A DNA stretch of 64,000 nt from Phytophthora colocasiae (Eukaryota > Oomycota > Peronosporomycetes > Peronosporales > Peronosporaceae): contig JAGKQI010000052.1 in assembly GCA_018806915.1 (NCBI GenBank), forward strand, positions 930,001 to 994,000. Reading direction: 5' to 3'. Position numbers and translations under genes: made by a program. A model generated the notes under the pieces. It made no database searches, was not told where the DNA came from, and saw only the letters and a program-made list of their open reading frames with translations. Shown here in pieces: positions 55,823 through 64,000 of this stretch. Each line of letters opens with the position of its first letter. Positions within the stretch are counted from its first letter, which is position 1.

Positions 55823-56934
55823 TCACAGATCGGCAAACTCTGACGCTAGTACGCTGAAATTGTTGTCGATGTAGGCCTTAGCGTCGACAGGTAGTGCGAG
55901 GGGCTTGAAATGCGCCCGTTTAGGGTCGAAGCATTGACCCTGAGTTGGTCCCGTGCACCTTTTCTTCGACAAGTAGCGCATACACAGTGTCTTGTCGCCT
56001 TGTTTAGGCAACATGTCGAGCAGCTCGCGAGGAACAGTGGGTCGTTTTGCTGTGCGTACGGGGTTTGGTCTGCTCGCCGTTGGTCCTCGTTGCTGTTTCG
56101 GTAATACCTGAGCTGTTATCTGCTTTTGGTGAAGGACTTCGTAAAGTTCCATCAGATGGTCATCCTTTCTGGTGAACTCGAGTCCAACTTGCACTGCTGC
56201 CTGGAGATTTGACGCAATGATCTCACTGCGGAACTTCCCGAGTTTAGAGTTGACCCAGTGGACCAGCATGTTGCACGTGGCCATGTCGGGATTTGAGAGC
56301 ACTGACATCCTTGATATGAACTCCGCACCAGTCTTGATAAAACAATAGACAGTGTTGTTGTAGAATCCTTGGGCAAAGAAGAGCAGCGTCTCGAAAGCGT
56401 CGGCAATATCTCGGAGGCAGGAAGGTGGGGAAGCCGGCTGAAGTGCATTCGACCGTCCGAAGTTCGTCATGTTGATGCCCGTCATTGACGAGTGCGGCTC
56501 AAGTTCTTGAATGAAACGCCGGAAATGCATCACTGACAAACCTCTGATGCCAAAGCTGAGATCGTACGCGAGTCGTAGCACTGGGGGGGGGTCGCTAAAA
56601 ACCTGGTCCGGGGTCCTTGTTGCGCAGATTCAATAACAAATTGCGGGTTCTTACCGAGTAGTGAAGGGTGAACAACTGCGTCGTGAACGAACTTCTCCAT
56701 AGCCGAGGGGCGAAACGCTGAGGCTTGAGCTTCACCGGTTGTCTGCAGCACAGGGATGTCGACCTGGTCCAGGATAAGGTCGTATCGTTCTTCTGGTGGA
56801 TTTGGGCGGAACCGCTTGTGAAGCGATCGGTTCTGGAGGCGGACACTGTTGATGTCTTCTCGCTGTAAAACTTGGTCCTCTGTTTTACCTTCGTCATCTG
56901 AATCACTAAAAGCGAGGTTAACATTGTTAGTCAT
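55823..56934 (-). pseudogene. DIRS gag-like protein (one frameshift)
   Basis: N-terminal part from 56934 (MTNNVNLAFSDSDDEGKTED..., acidic) runs to the frame break at a run of nine G (about 56582-56590), after which 56581-55823 is open. The C-terminal part has a Cys-rich motif, LCMRYLSKKRCTGPTQGQCF followed by DPKRAHF, probably a CCCH-type zinc finger. The frameshift lies exactly in a G9 homopolymer, so it may be an assembly error and the gene open. It would form the particle that packages the element RNA. Confidence 0.75.
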
Positions 56935-57339
56935 GTCGGGTGAAGATCCTAACTGCTCTGCATCCGAGGTGGCCTGCGTATCTGTAAAAACATCAGTTGG
57001 GTTACCACTACGTCCGTCGAGCTCGACAATGTGTTGCCGGCGGACTGATACAATTTCCAGTGTGTCGGGTTTGGTGAATTTCCTCAGGGTTGAACGGCAC
57101 GCTTAACATCGTCGACGTCACGCTTACTGGGAGTCCGGACCTGCTTTTTCCACATGCCACAATGACCTCGTTCTGGCGATCCAGTAGTTCAAGCGCGTTT
57201 AAGGTCATCACATTGAGGGAAGCGCCGGTTTGTAGAGCGTAGTTGAGCCGGTCAACAGCGATTATTGTTGGAGGGGTCGTTAGACCAACCCGGAGAGATG
57301 AGGTACCGCATTGTACATGTAGTTGGGCTAATTTAGCGT

Positions 57340-57642
57340 TCATGCTGTACCCGGTAACCAATCCGTAAGCCCACTGATCACTACTTTCTCCGCTCGTCTG
57401 GTCGGGTGGCCTACGTAGGTTCCCGGCCAGTGCTCGGTTTCATCGTCACCAACGATACGATGGCGTAGGGAGGAGACCTTGACATCAAACTCTGGGCTCT
57501 CCTCGGAGCTGTCTGGTCCAGTGCGTCTTACAGTAGCCGATGTCCCATGAACCTTCGTTACGCGCACATAAGTGAAGTTTTCGAGTGAAGGCACGTGCGT
57601 AGGGCCCACGAAGGCAATGTCTCCCGCGGTTAGAGTAGGCAT
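57340..57642 (-). CDS. Small ORF between A1 and gag of the DIRS element
   Basis: 100 codons from ATG at 57642 (MPTLTAGDIAFVGPTHVPSL...). A second, overlapping open frame follows at 57361-57008 (LTTPPTIIAVDRLNYALQTG...). I do not recognise either; DIRS elements sometimes carry extra ORFs. The first could be a small domain with a beta-barrel pattern (FTYVRVTKVHGTSATVRRTG). Confidence 0.4.
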   Translation of the reverse strand: MPTLTAGDIAFVGPTHVPSLENFTYVRVTKVHGTSATVRRTGPDSSEESPEFDVKVSSLRHRIVGDDETEHWPGTYVGHPTRRAEKVVISGLTDWLPGTA

Positions 57643-57679
57643 GCGTTTGGAAACGACGGTGATTGAGACTCTTGGGCTT

Positions 57680-57829
57680 GTTATCGGCAGACAGAAAACT
57701 GGAAAGTGAGCCTCCTGTAGACTCTCGGCGTTCTGTCCGTTGCTGACGTCCTGGGTTCTGATCCTAACTATACACTTGAAACTCCTATCGATTGATCCGG
57801 AAAACGAAGCATCCTCCGGATGCTCACCA
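57680..57829 (-). repeat. DIRS split direct repeat A1
   Basis: 150 bp, matching 52199-52348. It forms the 5' end of the element, directly against glycosidase gene 3 sequence at 57830. Confidence 0.92.
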
Positions 57830-58203
57830 CCACGAACCAGACGCGTTCTGGTTGATTTGAGCTGGATACCAGTCACTGTCACGAAGCAGATCCGAGCGGG
57901 GTTCGTACATCTGCCACACACTGTTAGCGCCGTACGTGAAGCCCGACGCACCGCTGTACACGCCGTGGTACAGACCCGTACGGATGTACGAGGCGTTCCA
58001 GATAGGACGCGATAGAACGAAGCTGTCGTGAGCGCCTTCGTAGTGGTTCTCCAGGTCGAGAACGGGGCCCGTGAACTTGTCACGCATCTCGTGGATGCAC
58101 TCGTAGTTCTTGGTCGAGTCCCAACCGGCGATCGGCGTGAACTTGGACGTTGGGTCCGGCGTCGCATGACCGGACTGCACCGCGTTGATGGATACGCGAT
58201 CCT

Positions 58204-61200
58204 AACACAGAGCGACATGTGGTATTGAATGGAGTCCTGGAGCTGCCGTACTGTCCTGATAGCGGCTCGGATTTCACTGTGATTGGACTTTCGCACTGGA
58301 AACGCCTTCTAGTTGCCGATCCGAGTGTAACGAAGGAAAAACTTGATACTCCTGTTCGCACCCAGGCATTTGGAGCGACGTGGGTGACAGCTGAATGGAA
58401 GACTTGTCTTCAAGTACTAATTCAAACTGCGGCTGGCCCTGTCGAGCCTATGGGATTAGTGGACGTACTTATTGTCGACGTGGACGATGAGGAGTTCATT
58501 ATGGGGAATGATTTGTTGGTGATGTTGGGCATTGACGTCGATAGACAGCTTGAGCAACTGGCCAGCCACAACATCGATGATTTGACCGGTGACCCAGTTG
58601 AGCTTGAAGCTGACGAAATGCCCGTGAATCCTGATGAAACTCCATCTGATGACAATGATATTTTCGCTGCTGTTGAAAGATTGATTGATCGTGCGGTGGA
58701 GAATGGATTTCCTGTGGAACGTGTGGAGCAGTTGCGGACTATTGCTCATGCATATGACGTGTGGCGCCTGGAGCTCCGAGCGGATCCTCCTGCTAGTGTC
58801 CCACCAATGGAGATTCGATTGAAAAACGGGGCTCGCCCCACGAAGTGTAAGCCCCGCAAATACCCGCCTCATATCAGGAAGTTTTTACGAGAATTTAACG
58901 CGCGTCTTGTTGCACTAGGACTGGTCTATGAGAATCCTGATAGTCGTTGGGCGAGTCCTGTTTTGCCGGTGAAGAAGAGCGCGGATCTATTGGACCTTCG
59001 ACAAACGACAGACTACCGAGTATTGAATGACCAGACAGAAATAATGGCTGCAGTGATGCCAATCCTCGCTGTAGTTATGGAAAATGCTCGAGGAATGAAA
59101 CACTTTGGACTTTTTGATTTCTTGAAGGGTTTTTGGCAGTTGCCACTTGCAGAATTCTGTCAGGAATTCCTGTCGTACATGACTGACGAGAAAATATTCA
59201 CACCCCGTCGTGTTCCCCAAGGAAGTAGTGACGCAGCTATTTTCTTCCAGAAGACAATGGAGACATGCTTTGCGAGTTTACTCTACGAACATCTACTTAT
59301 CTGGATTGATGACTTGCTGTTGTACGCTGCTGACATGGATACATACATGGTTAAGTTGGGTGAATTCTTCGCGTTACTGAATCAGTTTGGTCTCAAGCTT
59401 AGTGCTAAAAAGTCCAGTCTCTATCAAACTGAAGTGAAGTGGTGTGGACGAGTGCTGGATCACCAAGGTGTTCGCCATGATTTACAACGGATTGACACAC
59501 TTCGGCAGATCCCGTACCCGAAGACCGCTGGCGAATTGCAGCAATTTGTCTGTGCTGTTAACTGGATGAGAGAAAGCATTGTGGATTATGCGCGACAAGT
59601 ACAGCCACTTCAGAAACGCCTGGATACCGCACTTGCTTCTACCAAACGTACGCGCCGTGCAGCAGCTGGAATTGTGGTGGAATTAACTGAAGACGAGCGC
59701 GTTGCTTTTGATAACGTCAAGGAAATGCTAGCCACATGTGCTACGCTCGATTTTCCTGATGACTCAGCTACTACCTGTCTGTTTACAGATGCATCAGACA
59801 TTGGGTGGGCTCTCATTGTGACTCAAGTGGTGAATTTTGACTCGAAGCTGCCGGCTACTGAGCAACAGCACCGGCTCCTCCATTGCATGAGCGGTACATT
59901 TACTGGAAGTCAGTTGAACTGGACGGTGACGGAAAAGGAGGCTCTACCTATTGTGGTCGCTTGTGAAAAGCTTGACTATCTCTTACTGCGTCCAAAGCCT
60001 TTTCGAATGTACTGCGACCACAGAAATTTAATTCACGTCTTCGCACCCCACCAGAATGTGAAGAAACATGTGAAAGGCAAGTTGTTGAGGTGGTCTATGA
60101 AGCTTTTGAACTACCGATACGTCGTGGAGCATGTGCCCGGCCCTGACAATGTTTGGGCCGATATGATATCTCGTTGGGCTGGTAATCACTCAACAGCGAA
60201 GGTGAAGCGTCTTAGATCCCCTGAAGAAGCGACTATGGTGTCACCATCTACACGAACCTTGACAGAGTCACAGCCATCGTCACTTCGACCTCTGGATGCT
60301 GATTCTTTCGTTTGGCCCACGATGGCAGAACTTGCCGAGGTCCAAGCAACTTCGGACGCTCCGGCCAATGTAGATATTGCTGACAACGGCCTTTTAACCC
60401 TAGAGGGACGGATTTGGGTACCCAGCACGGCTACAGACCTGATCCAGCGCCTCTGTATTGTAGCGCATTGCGGTGCACAAGGCCATCGTGGCCAGAATGT
60501 GATGCAGACGCATTTGTCTCGGATTTTCGCTATCGATGGAATTACAACCATTGTCAAGACTTTTGTGAAGGATTGCCTATTGTGTCTGCACTCTCGAGGA
60601 AATGTCATCCCACGCCCGTGGGGCGAAGTGATCGATTGCAAAACCCGTAATGGATTGCTACATTTCGATTATCTCTACCTGGGAAGCAGCTATGGCACAA
60701 GCAAGTACATCCTGGTCCTCAGGACCATGCAACGCATTATTGCGAGTTAGTAGTTGCAGACACAGCTGACAGCAGAGTAGCGGTGGAAGCACTGCTGGAT
60801 TGGCACTCGCGGTTTGGCCTGCCACCTGAGTGGGTATCTGATTGCGGTTCACATTTCAAGAATGAAGTTGTTGCCGAACTAGCACGTCGTCTACGTACTT
60901 TGCAGAAGTTCACCCCCGCGTACTCACCTTGGATAAACGGATCCATAGAGAGGGTAAATCGCGACATCCTACAAGTGGTGCGTGCAATGATCCTGGAGTA
61001 CAAGATCAGCTACAAGGACTGGGTCTACTTGGTGCCGATAATTCAGGCAAACTTGAACCACACTGCAGTTCCTTCTCTGGCGAATCGTGCTCCAGTGGAG
61101 CTGTTTACGGGCTTGGAATGTCCAACACCGCTGCGTGAGTTCTATCTACCGGACCATGGCAAGTTGCAAACTATCCCTGACAGTGACCGAATTGAGGAGT

Positions 61201-61930
61201 ATCTCGCAGAGCTGCGCTCCAGCATGCAAGTGATGCACAACGCTGTGGAAGACCAGCGTCTGAAAAGAGACTTCTGAATAAGAAGAAAGAGCGGGGGGAA
61301 AATCTCGTTAACTTCTCTGAAGGTGATTTTGTCTTGCGGTCACGAGTGGATGAAAAACACAAGAACAAGTTGCAGGTGACATGGGTTGGACCTTATCGAG
61401 TATTACGTGCTGATGCACACTCATTTCACGTACAGCACCTCGTCACCGGTGACGAGCTTGATGTGCATGCATCTCGGCTCAAATTTTACGCTGACAGTAG
61501 CCTCGACATCACCGAGGAATTGTTGGAGCATGTGGCCTCGCAAGGAATATTGCTCGCTGTAAATGAGCTTAAGTCACATCGGTGGAACGAAGATATCCAG
61601 GACTTTGAAGTGTTAGTGAACTGGAAGGGCTTGGAGACGATCGAGGACTCTTATGAGCCAATGCAGAGCCTCGCTACTGATATTCACGTGTTACTAGACA
61701 ACTATGTGGCACAAGCCCGAGACACCCGGTTATCTGACTATTGGCAGAAGCTTGCTGGAAACCGTGCACAACGAACTATTTCGACAACTACGGAGACCTT
61801 GCCTGCCAGCTTAGCGCATGTGCCATCAGGCAATGCGAAGGAGTCAAAACGAATGCCGACCGGTAAGAAACGCCGCCGCCAAACTGCCCTGTTGTTCGTG
61901 GGCAGACGATGTGCAAGCAGCGCACTGTAG
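58204..61930 (+). mobile_element. Ty3/gypsy retrotransposon with chromodomain, 5' truncated
   Basis: Begins abruptly inside the protease region, joined to glycosidase gene 3 at 58203, so the 5' LTR and gag are missing. It encodes protease, RT, RNase H, integrase and a C-terminal chromodomain in the Ty3 order. The 3' end is unclear: a copia element seems to start at about 61890, overlapping the last codons. No LTR is visible. Confidence 0.85.
58219..61930 (+). pseudogene. Ty3/gypsy pol: protease, RT, RNase H, integrase, chromodomain (frameshifted)
   Basis: Open 58219-60750, then shifted frames 60783-61277 and 61334-61930. Protease: YCPDSGSDFTVIG. RT: RRVPQGSSDAAIFFQ and LLIWIDDLLLYAADM (IDD). 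RNase H: CLFTDASDIGWALIV and WTVTEKEALPIVVACEKLDY. The integrase zinc finger HCGAQGHRGQ...CLLC precedes the core LLHFDYLYLG, VSDCGSHFKNEVV and NGSIERVNRD (D, D, E). The chromodomain FEVLVNWKGLETIEDSYEPM may steer integration to particular chromatin. Two frameshifts, at about 60745 and 61270, plus the missing gag make it inactive. Confidence 0.88.
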
Positions 61931-62124
61931 GTCAGCTGCCAGGTGTGGCGATCAGCAGTTGCGCAAGATACCTCTCCCTGGACGACAACACTAGGCGAGG
62001 TCTCCCAGGTGATGTGTGTAGAAGTTTGTGCGTTTCCCAACTATCCGTATAAATCGAGCTCACTCTGTGATTTGCGTTCGACCGAGAAGACCCTCCCTGT
62101 GTTCGTGTTTCCTACAGGTTAACA
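61890..62124 (+). repeat. Candidate 5' LTR of the copia element
   Basis: Starts TGTTG and ends TTAACA (short TGTT/AACA inverted ends), contains TATAAAT at about 62047, and ends 14 bp before the gag ATG. It cannot be confirmed without the 3' LTR, and the exact start could be 61893. No clear tRNA-Met primer site follows. Confidence 0.45.
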
Positions 62125-62138
62125 GCCGCAGTTCGCTT

Positions 62139-63464
62139 ATGGTTGTGAGCACTCGAGGAAGTGTAGCTGCTGCAGCAGCTAACGATGGAGGTCAAGCTAA
62201 TGCCTCACCGCCCGCTGCTCCAGTCAGCACGAGTCAAGCACCGGTTACAGCCCCGCCTCTCGCACAGGCTATCCAAGCCACTAGTCAAGTTCCTGTGCGA
62301 GCCCCTACTCCCACGCAGGCTGCTCAAGCTCCAGTAAGCGCCACGGCACTCGACCCCGCCATCATCGCACAGATTGCCAGCGTCGGCCCCGCGCTTACCG
62401 CACTGGCAGCTGCCTTTAATGCAAACCAAGATGGTGGTGGAAGCCAACATTCGCAGCCTCAGCCAGAACAAGAACCCAATGATGACGAAGAGTCCAACAA
62501 TGGCGCCGGTGAGAACAACAACGCCGCGCACGGGAAGCGTTCGGACAAGATCGACCTACGTAACATCAAGATTGAACGGTTTGATGGTACTGTAGCGACA
62601 GGAAACTTCGATGCGAAGGCTCGTGAGTTCTGTGAGGAGTTTGACGAACAGATCGACGATGCAGAAGCGATTGCAGGTCAAGTGTGGAGTGAGGACGTGA
62701 AGAAAGCAATATTCAAGATGAATCTCACGGGCATGGCCCGCCGCTGGTATCGTGACTGGCGCACCGCCAACCCCGCAGCGTCTTACTCCGATGGCGCAAA
62801 TGCGCTGATGTACGAGTTCAGACCGGTTCTGCTCGGCGTGGACATCGCCGAGCACATCAAGAAGGAACGGAAGCGTTGGAATGAGACATACAGAGAGTTT
62901 GCCGACCGGCTGCTCCAAATGGCAGATGCACTAGAAGGTGGAAAGGCAGTTCCCGCGAACGCGCGCCATGCCCTAGTCGCCTTCGTGAGAAACGCATACC
63001 CCAAGTTCACGGACTTTCTAGAGACGAAGGTCAGTCTCGAAGACGACAAGCCCGAAGACCAACTGAAGACGGCGGTGGCAGCGTTGGCACGCAAAGCAGA
63101 AACCGACGGACGCCTTCCGGACCGAAGAAAGACGAAAGTCACGCAGCCAGCCGCTATGACGCCGAAGAACAAGACCACAAAGCCCGCGAGCAATAAGTCT
63201 CAGCGAACGACAGTGAAGAACGTCAAAAACCCGAAGAAACGTCCTGCGGAAGCCCTAGCCCAAGCCGCGGTCGTGGAGCGGAAAAAGAAGCCGAAGGCCA
63301 CCAATGTAAACTCCAAGAGCTCGTTCAAGTGCTACGAGTGCGGCGCTACGGGTCACACAGCTGATTTCTGCCGCACGTACTTGCAGGGCAACAAGAACGG
63401 TGAGTTTGGAAAAGGCACGGCACTTAACGCAGAAGCCGAGGAAGACAGTCAGAACGATGAATGA
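62139..63464 (+). CDS. Copia gag
   Basis: 441 residues from MVVSTRGSVAAAAA. An Ala/Pro/Gln-rich, disordered N-terminal third is followed by the UBN2/retrotrans-gag helical region (KAIFKMNLTGMARRWYRDWR... LMYEFRPVLLGVDIAEHIKK), a Lys-rich linker and a CCHC zinc knuckle CYECGATGHTADFC (about 63331-63372). It ends in an acidic tail and TGA at 63462-63464. Gag forms the intracellular particle. An in-frame upstream ATG at 62028 lies in the candidate LTR, so I prefer 62139. Confidence 0.85.
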   Translation: MVVSTRGSVAAAAANDGGQANASPPAAPVSTSQAPVTAPPLAQAIQATSQVPVRAPTPTQAAQAPVSATALDPAIIAQIASVGPALTALAAAFNANQDGGGSQHSQPQPEQEPNDDEESNNGAGENNNAAHGKRSDKIDLRNIKIERFDGTVATGNFDAKAREFCEEFDEQIDDAEAIAGQVWSEDVKKAIFKMNLTGMARRWYRDWRTANPAASYSDGANALMYEFRPVLLGVDIAEHIKKERKRWNETYREFADRLLQMADALEGGKAVPANARHALVAFVRNAYPKFTDFLETKVSLEDDKPEDQLKTAVAALARKAETDGRLPDRRKTKVTQPAAMTPKNKTTKPASNKSQRTTVKNVKNPKKRPAEALAQAAVVERKKKPKATNVNSKSSFKCYECGATGHTADFCRTYLQGNKNGEFGKGTALNAEAEEDSQNDE

Positions 63465-64000
63465 AGGAGTGGCGTCAGGTGGTGCCCTGTCCTGCTGGAC
63501 TCGGGTGCGTCTCACCATCTGACGGGCCGACTGGAAGACCTCGTGGCCACCCACACGAGCCCCACGCTCGCGATCAAGGTTGCTGACGGTCGCACGGTTG
63601 TCTCTCAAGTCAAGGGAAGAATGAAGATCCAAGCGGTAGTAGACGATGGGAAAGGAGGAGTCTCCACGCGGGAGTTCGTAATCGAAAATGTCTACTACGT
63701 GCCAAAATTTCCCAAGACTTTGCTTTCAATCTCGACCCTGGTCCGTACTGGACATGACGTGGAGTTTACGCCTCGCGGATGCACGGTTTTCCGAGGGAAT
63801 CGTAGACGTGTGGGGTGCATTTCGCGCGTAGAAGATGGAGTGTATTCCGTGCTTACTCCGAAGAGCTTGATGGGATCTGCCAGCGTCGCCATGTCGTCCG
63901 CGTTCGCAGTGCTGGGCCGCGATCTCGAGACCTGGCATCGCCGCATGGGGCACATGAATTACAAAACGCTCAAGTGGATGGCCGCAAACAAGATCATCAG
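63465..64000 (+). CDS. Copia pol, N-terminal part (same frame as gag, partial)
   Basis: Open directly after the gag TGA in the same frame, with no ATG of its own: protease VLLDSGASHHLTG at about 63495-63533, then PKFPKTLLSISTLVRTGHDV and the GAG-pre-integrase motif LETWHRRMGHMNYKTLKWMA near the window end. Integrase, RT and RNase H should follow beyond 64000. Expression would need readthrough of the TGA, unless that codon is a mutation or error in a single gag-pol ORF, the usual copia arrangement. Confidence 0.82.

Larger units (their letters stand above)
52114..57829 (-). mobile_element. DIRS-order retrotransposon with split direct repeats
   Basis: 5716 bp. Read on the minus strand the order is A1 (57829-57680), a small unknown ORF, gag, RT-RNase H, tyrosine recombinase, then B1 (52429-52349), A2 (52348-52199) and B2 (52194-52114). 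A is 150 bp and B is 81 bp. This A1-genes-B1A2B2 layout is the hallmark of PAT/Ngaro-type DIRS elements. There is no target-site duplication, as expected for recombinase-mediated insertion. It sits in glycosidase gene 3. The RT and gag frames are broken, and the recombinase is open. Confidence 0.92.
51691..58203 (-). pseudogene. GH140/DUF4038-type glycosidase 3 (5' truncated, split by a DIRS element)
   Basis: Two pieces on the minus strand: 58203-57830 (from DRVSINAMQ-like sequence through VLDLENHYEGAHDSFVL to NASGSW) and 52113-51691 (REDIYFEGATQIQYV to LVIEF, stop). They join cleanly in frame when the DIRS element 52114-57829 is removed, with no base gained or lost. The 5' half, including signal peptide and most of the barrel, is absent: at 58203 the sequence switches to Ty3/gypsy DNA. 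The middle of the gene is almost identical to GH140-2, but the last 200 bp (51691-about 51895) are clearly diverged. Confidence 0.88.
61890..64000 (+). mobile_element. Ty1/copia retrotransposon, 5' part (runs off the window)
   Basis: Gag at 62139-63464, then pol with protease and a GAG-pre-integrase region before the window ends. A candidate 5' LTR spans about 61890-62124. The 3' half and second LTR lie beyond 64000. Confidence 0.85.

Noticed and set aside
1..64000. RxLR, Crinkler or NLP effector genes
   Set aside because: I looked for signal peptide plus RxLR/EER, LxLFLAK or the NLP heptapeptide in the larger open frames and found none convincing.

Overview
The window reads as a gene-poor, repeat-rich block of an oomycete genome, most likely Phytophthora or a close relative. 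Evidence: secreted proteins that match the AA17 copper monooxygenase (LPMO) family, which is typical of plant-pathogenic oomycetes; a bZIP whose DNA-contact Asn is replaced by Cys; DUF6818 and SET gene families that are multicopy in Phytophthora; very short GT-AG introns; and promoter elements resembling the oomycete initiator. No bacterial gene is present.

Positions 1-26569 are two head-to-tail copies of one unit. Copy A runs from 1 to 17157 and starts before the window. Copy B runs from 17158 to 26569. Each unit holds the end of a GH3 glycosidase gene, three AA17 genes (+, -, +), a decayed Crypton-like tyrosine recombinase gene, a tRNA-like element with a (GGT)n/G tract, and a pogo-type DNA transposon. 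The duplication junction at 17157/17158 joins the middle of the pogo transposase to the middle of GH3. In copy A an 8.7-kb LINE has landed inside the third AA17 gene, with a 13-bp target-site duplication. Copy B keeps the empty site. By eye the copies differ by about nine substitutions and a similar number of short indels. In copy B two AA17 genes are open. In copy A all three are broken.

Positions 26570-42900 are a transposon graveyard with one well preserved element: a 2.86-kb DNA transposon (27440-30294) with perfect 28-bp terminal inverted repeats, a 4-bp ATTT target-site duplication and an open, one-intron, 729-residue transposase-like gene. Around it lie remnants of a DUF6818 gene, a SET-domain gene, a MITE, a second pogo element with TA flanks, an internally deleted MULE, and a 21-bp minisatellite.

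Positions 42900-58203 carried a bZIP gene and a tandem array of three secreted GH140/DUF4038-type glycosidase genes. Every one has been hit: twin 1856-bp Harbinger-like elements sit in the 5' end of the bZIP (TSD ATT) and in glycosidase 1 (TSD AGT); glycosidase 2 has a small deletion and has lost its stop; glycosidase 3 is split by a DIRS-order retrotransposon with textbook split direct repeats (A1 - genes - B1A2B2) and no target-site duplication, and is cut off by a 5'-truncated Ty3/gypsy chromovirus-type element (58204-about 61930). A Ty1/copia element starts at about 61890 and runs off the window; its gag and pol share a frame but are separated by a single TGA.

The window is therefore a cluster of cell-wall-attacking enzymes (AA17, GH3, GH140-like) that has been duplicated and then invaded by at least six classes of mobile element. 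Many of the frameshifts are single-base changes in homopolymers that differ between otherwise near-identical copies, so some may be assembly errors rather than real decay.
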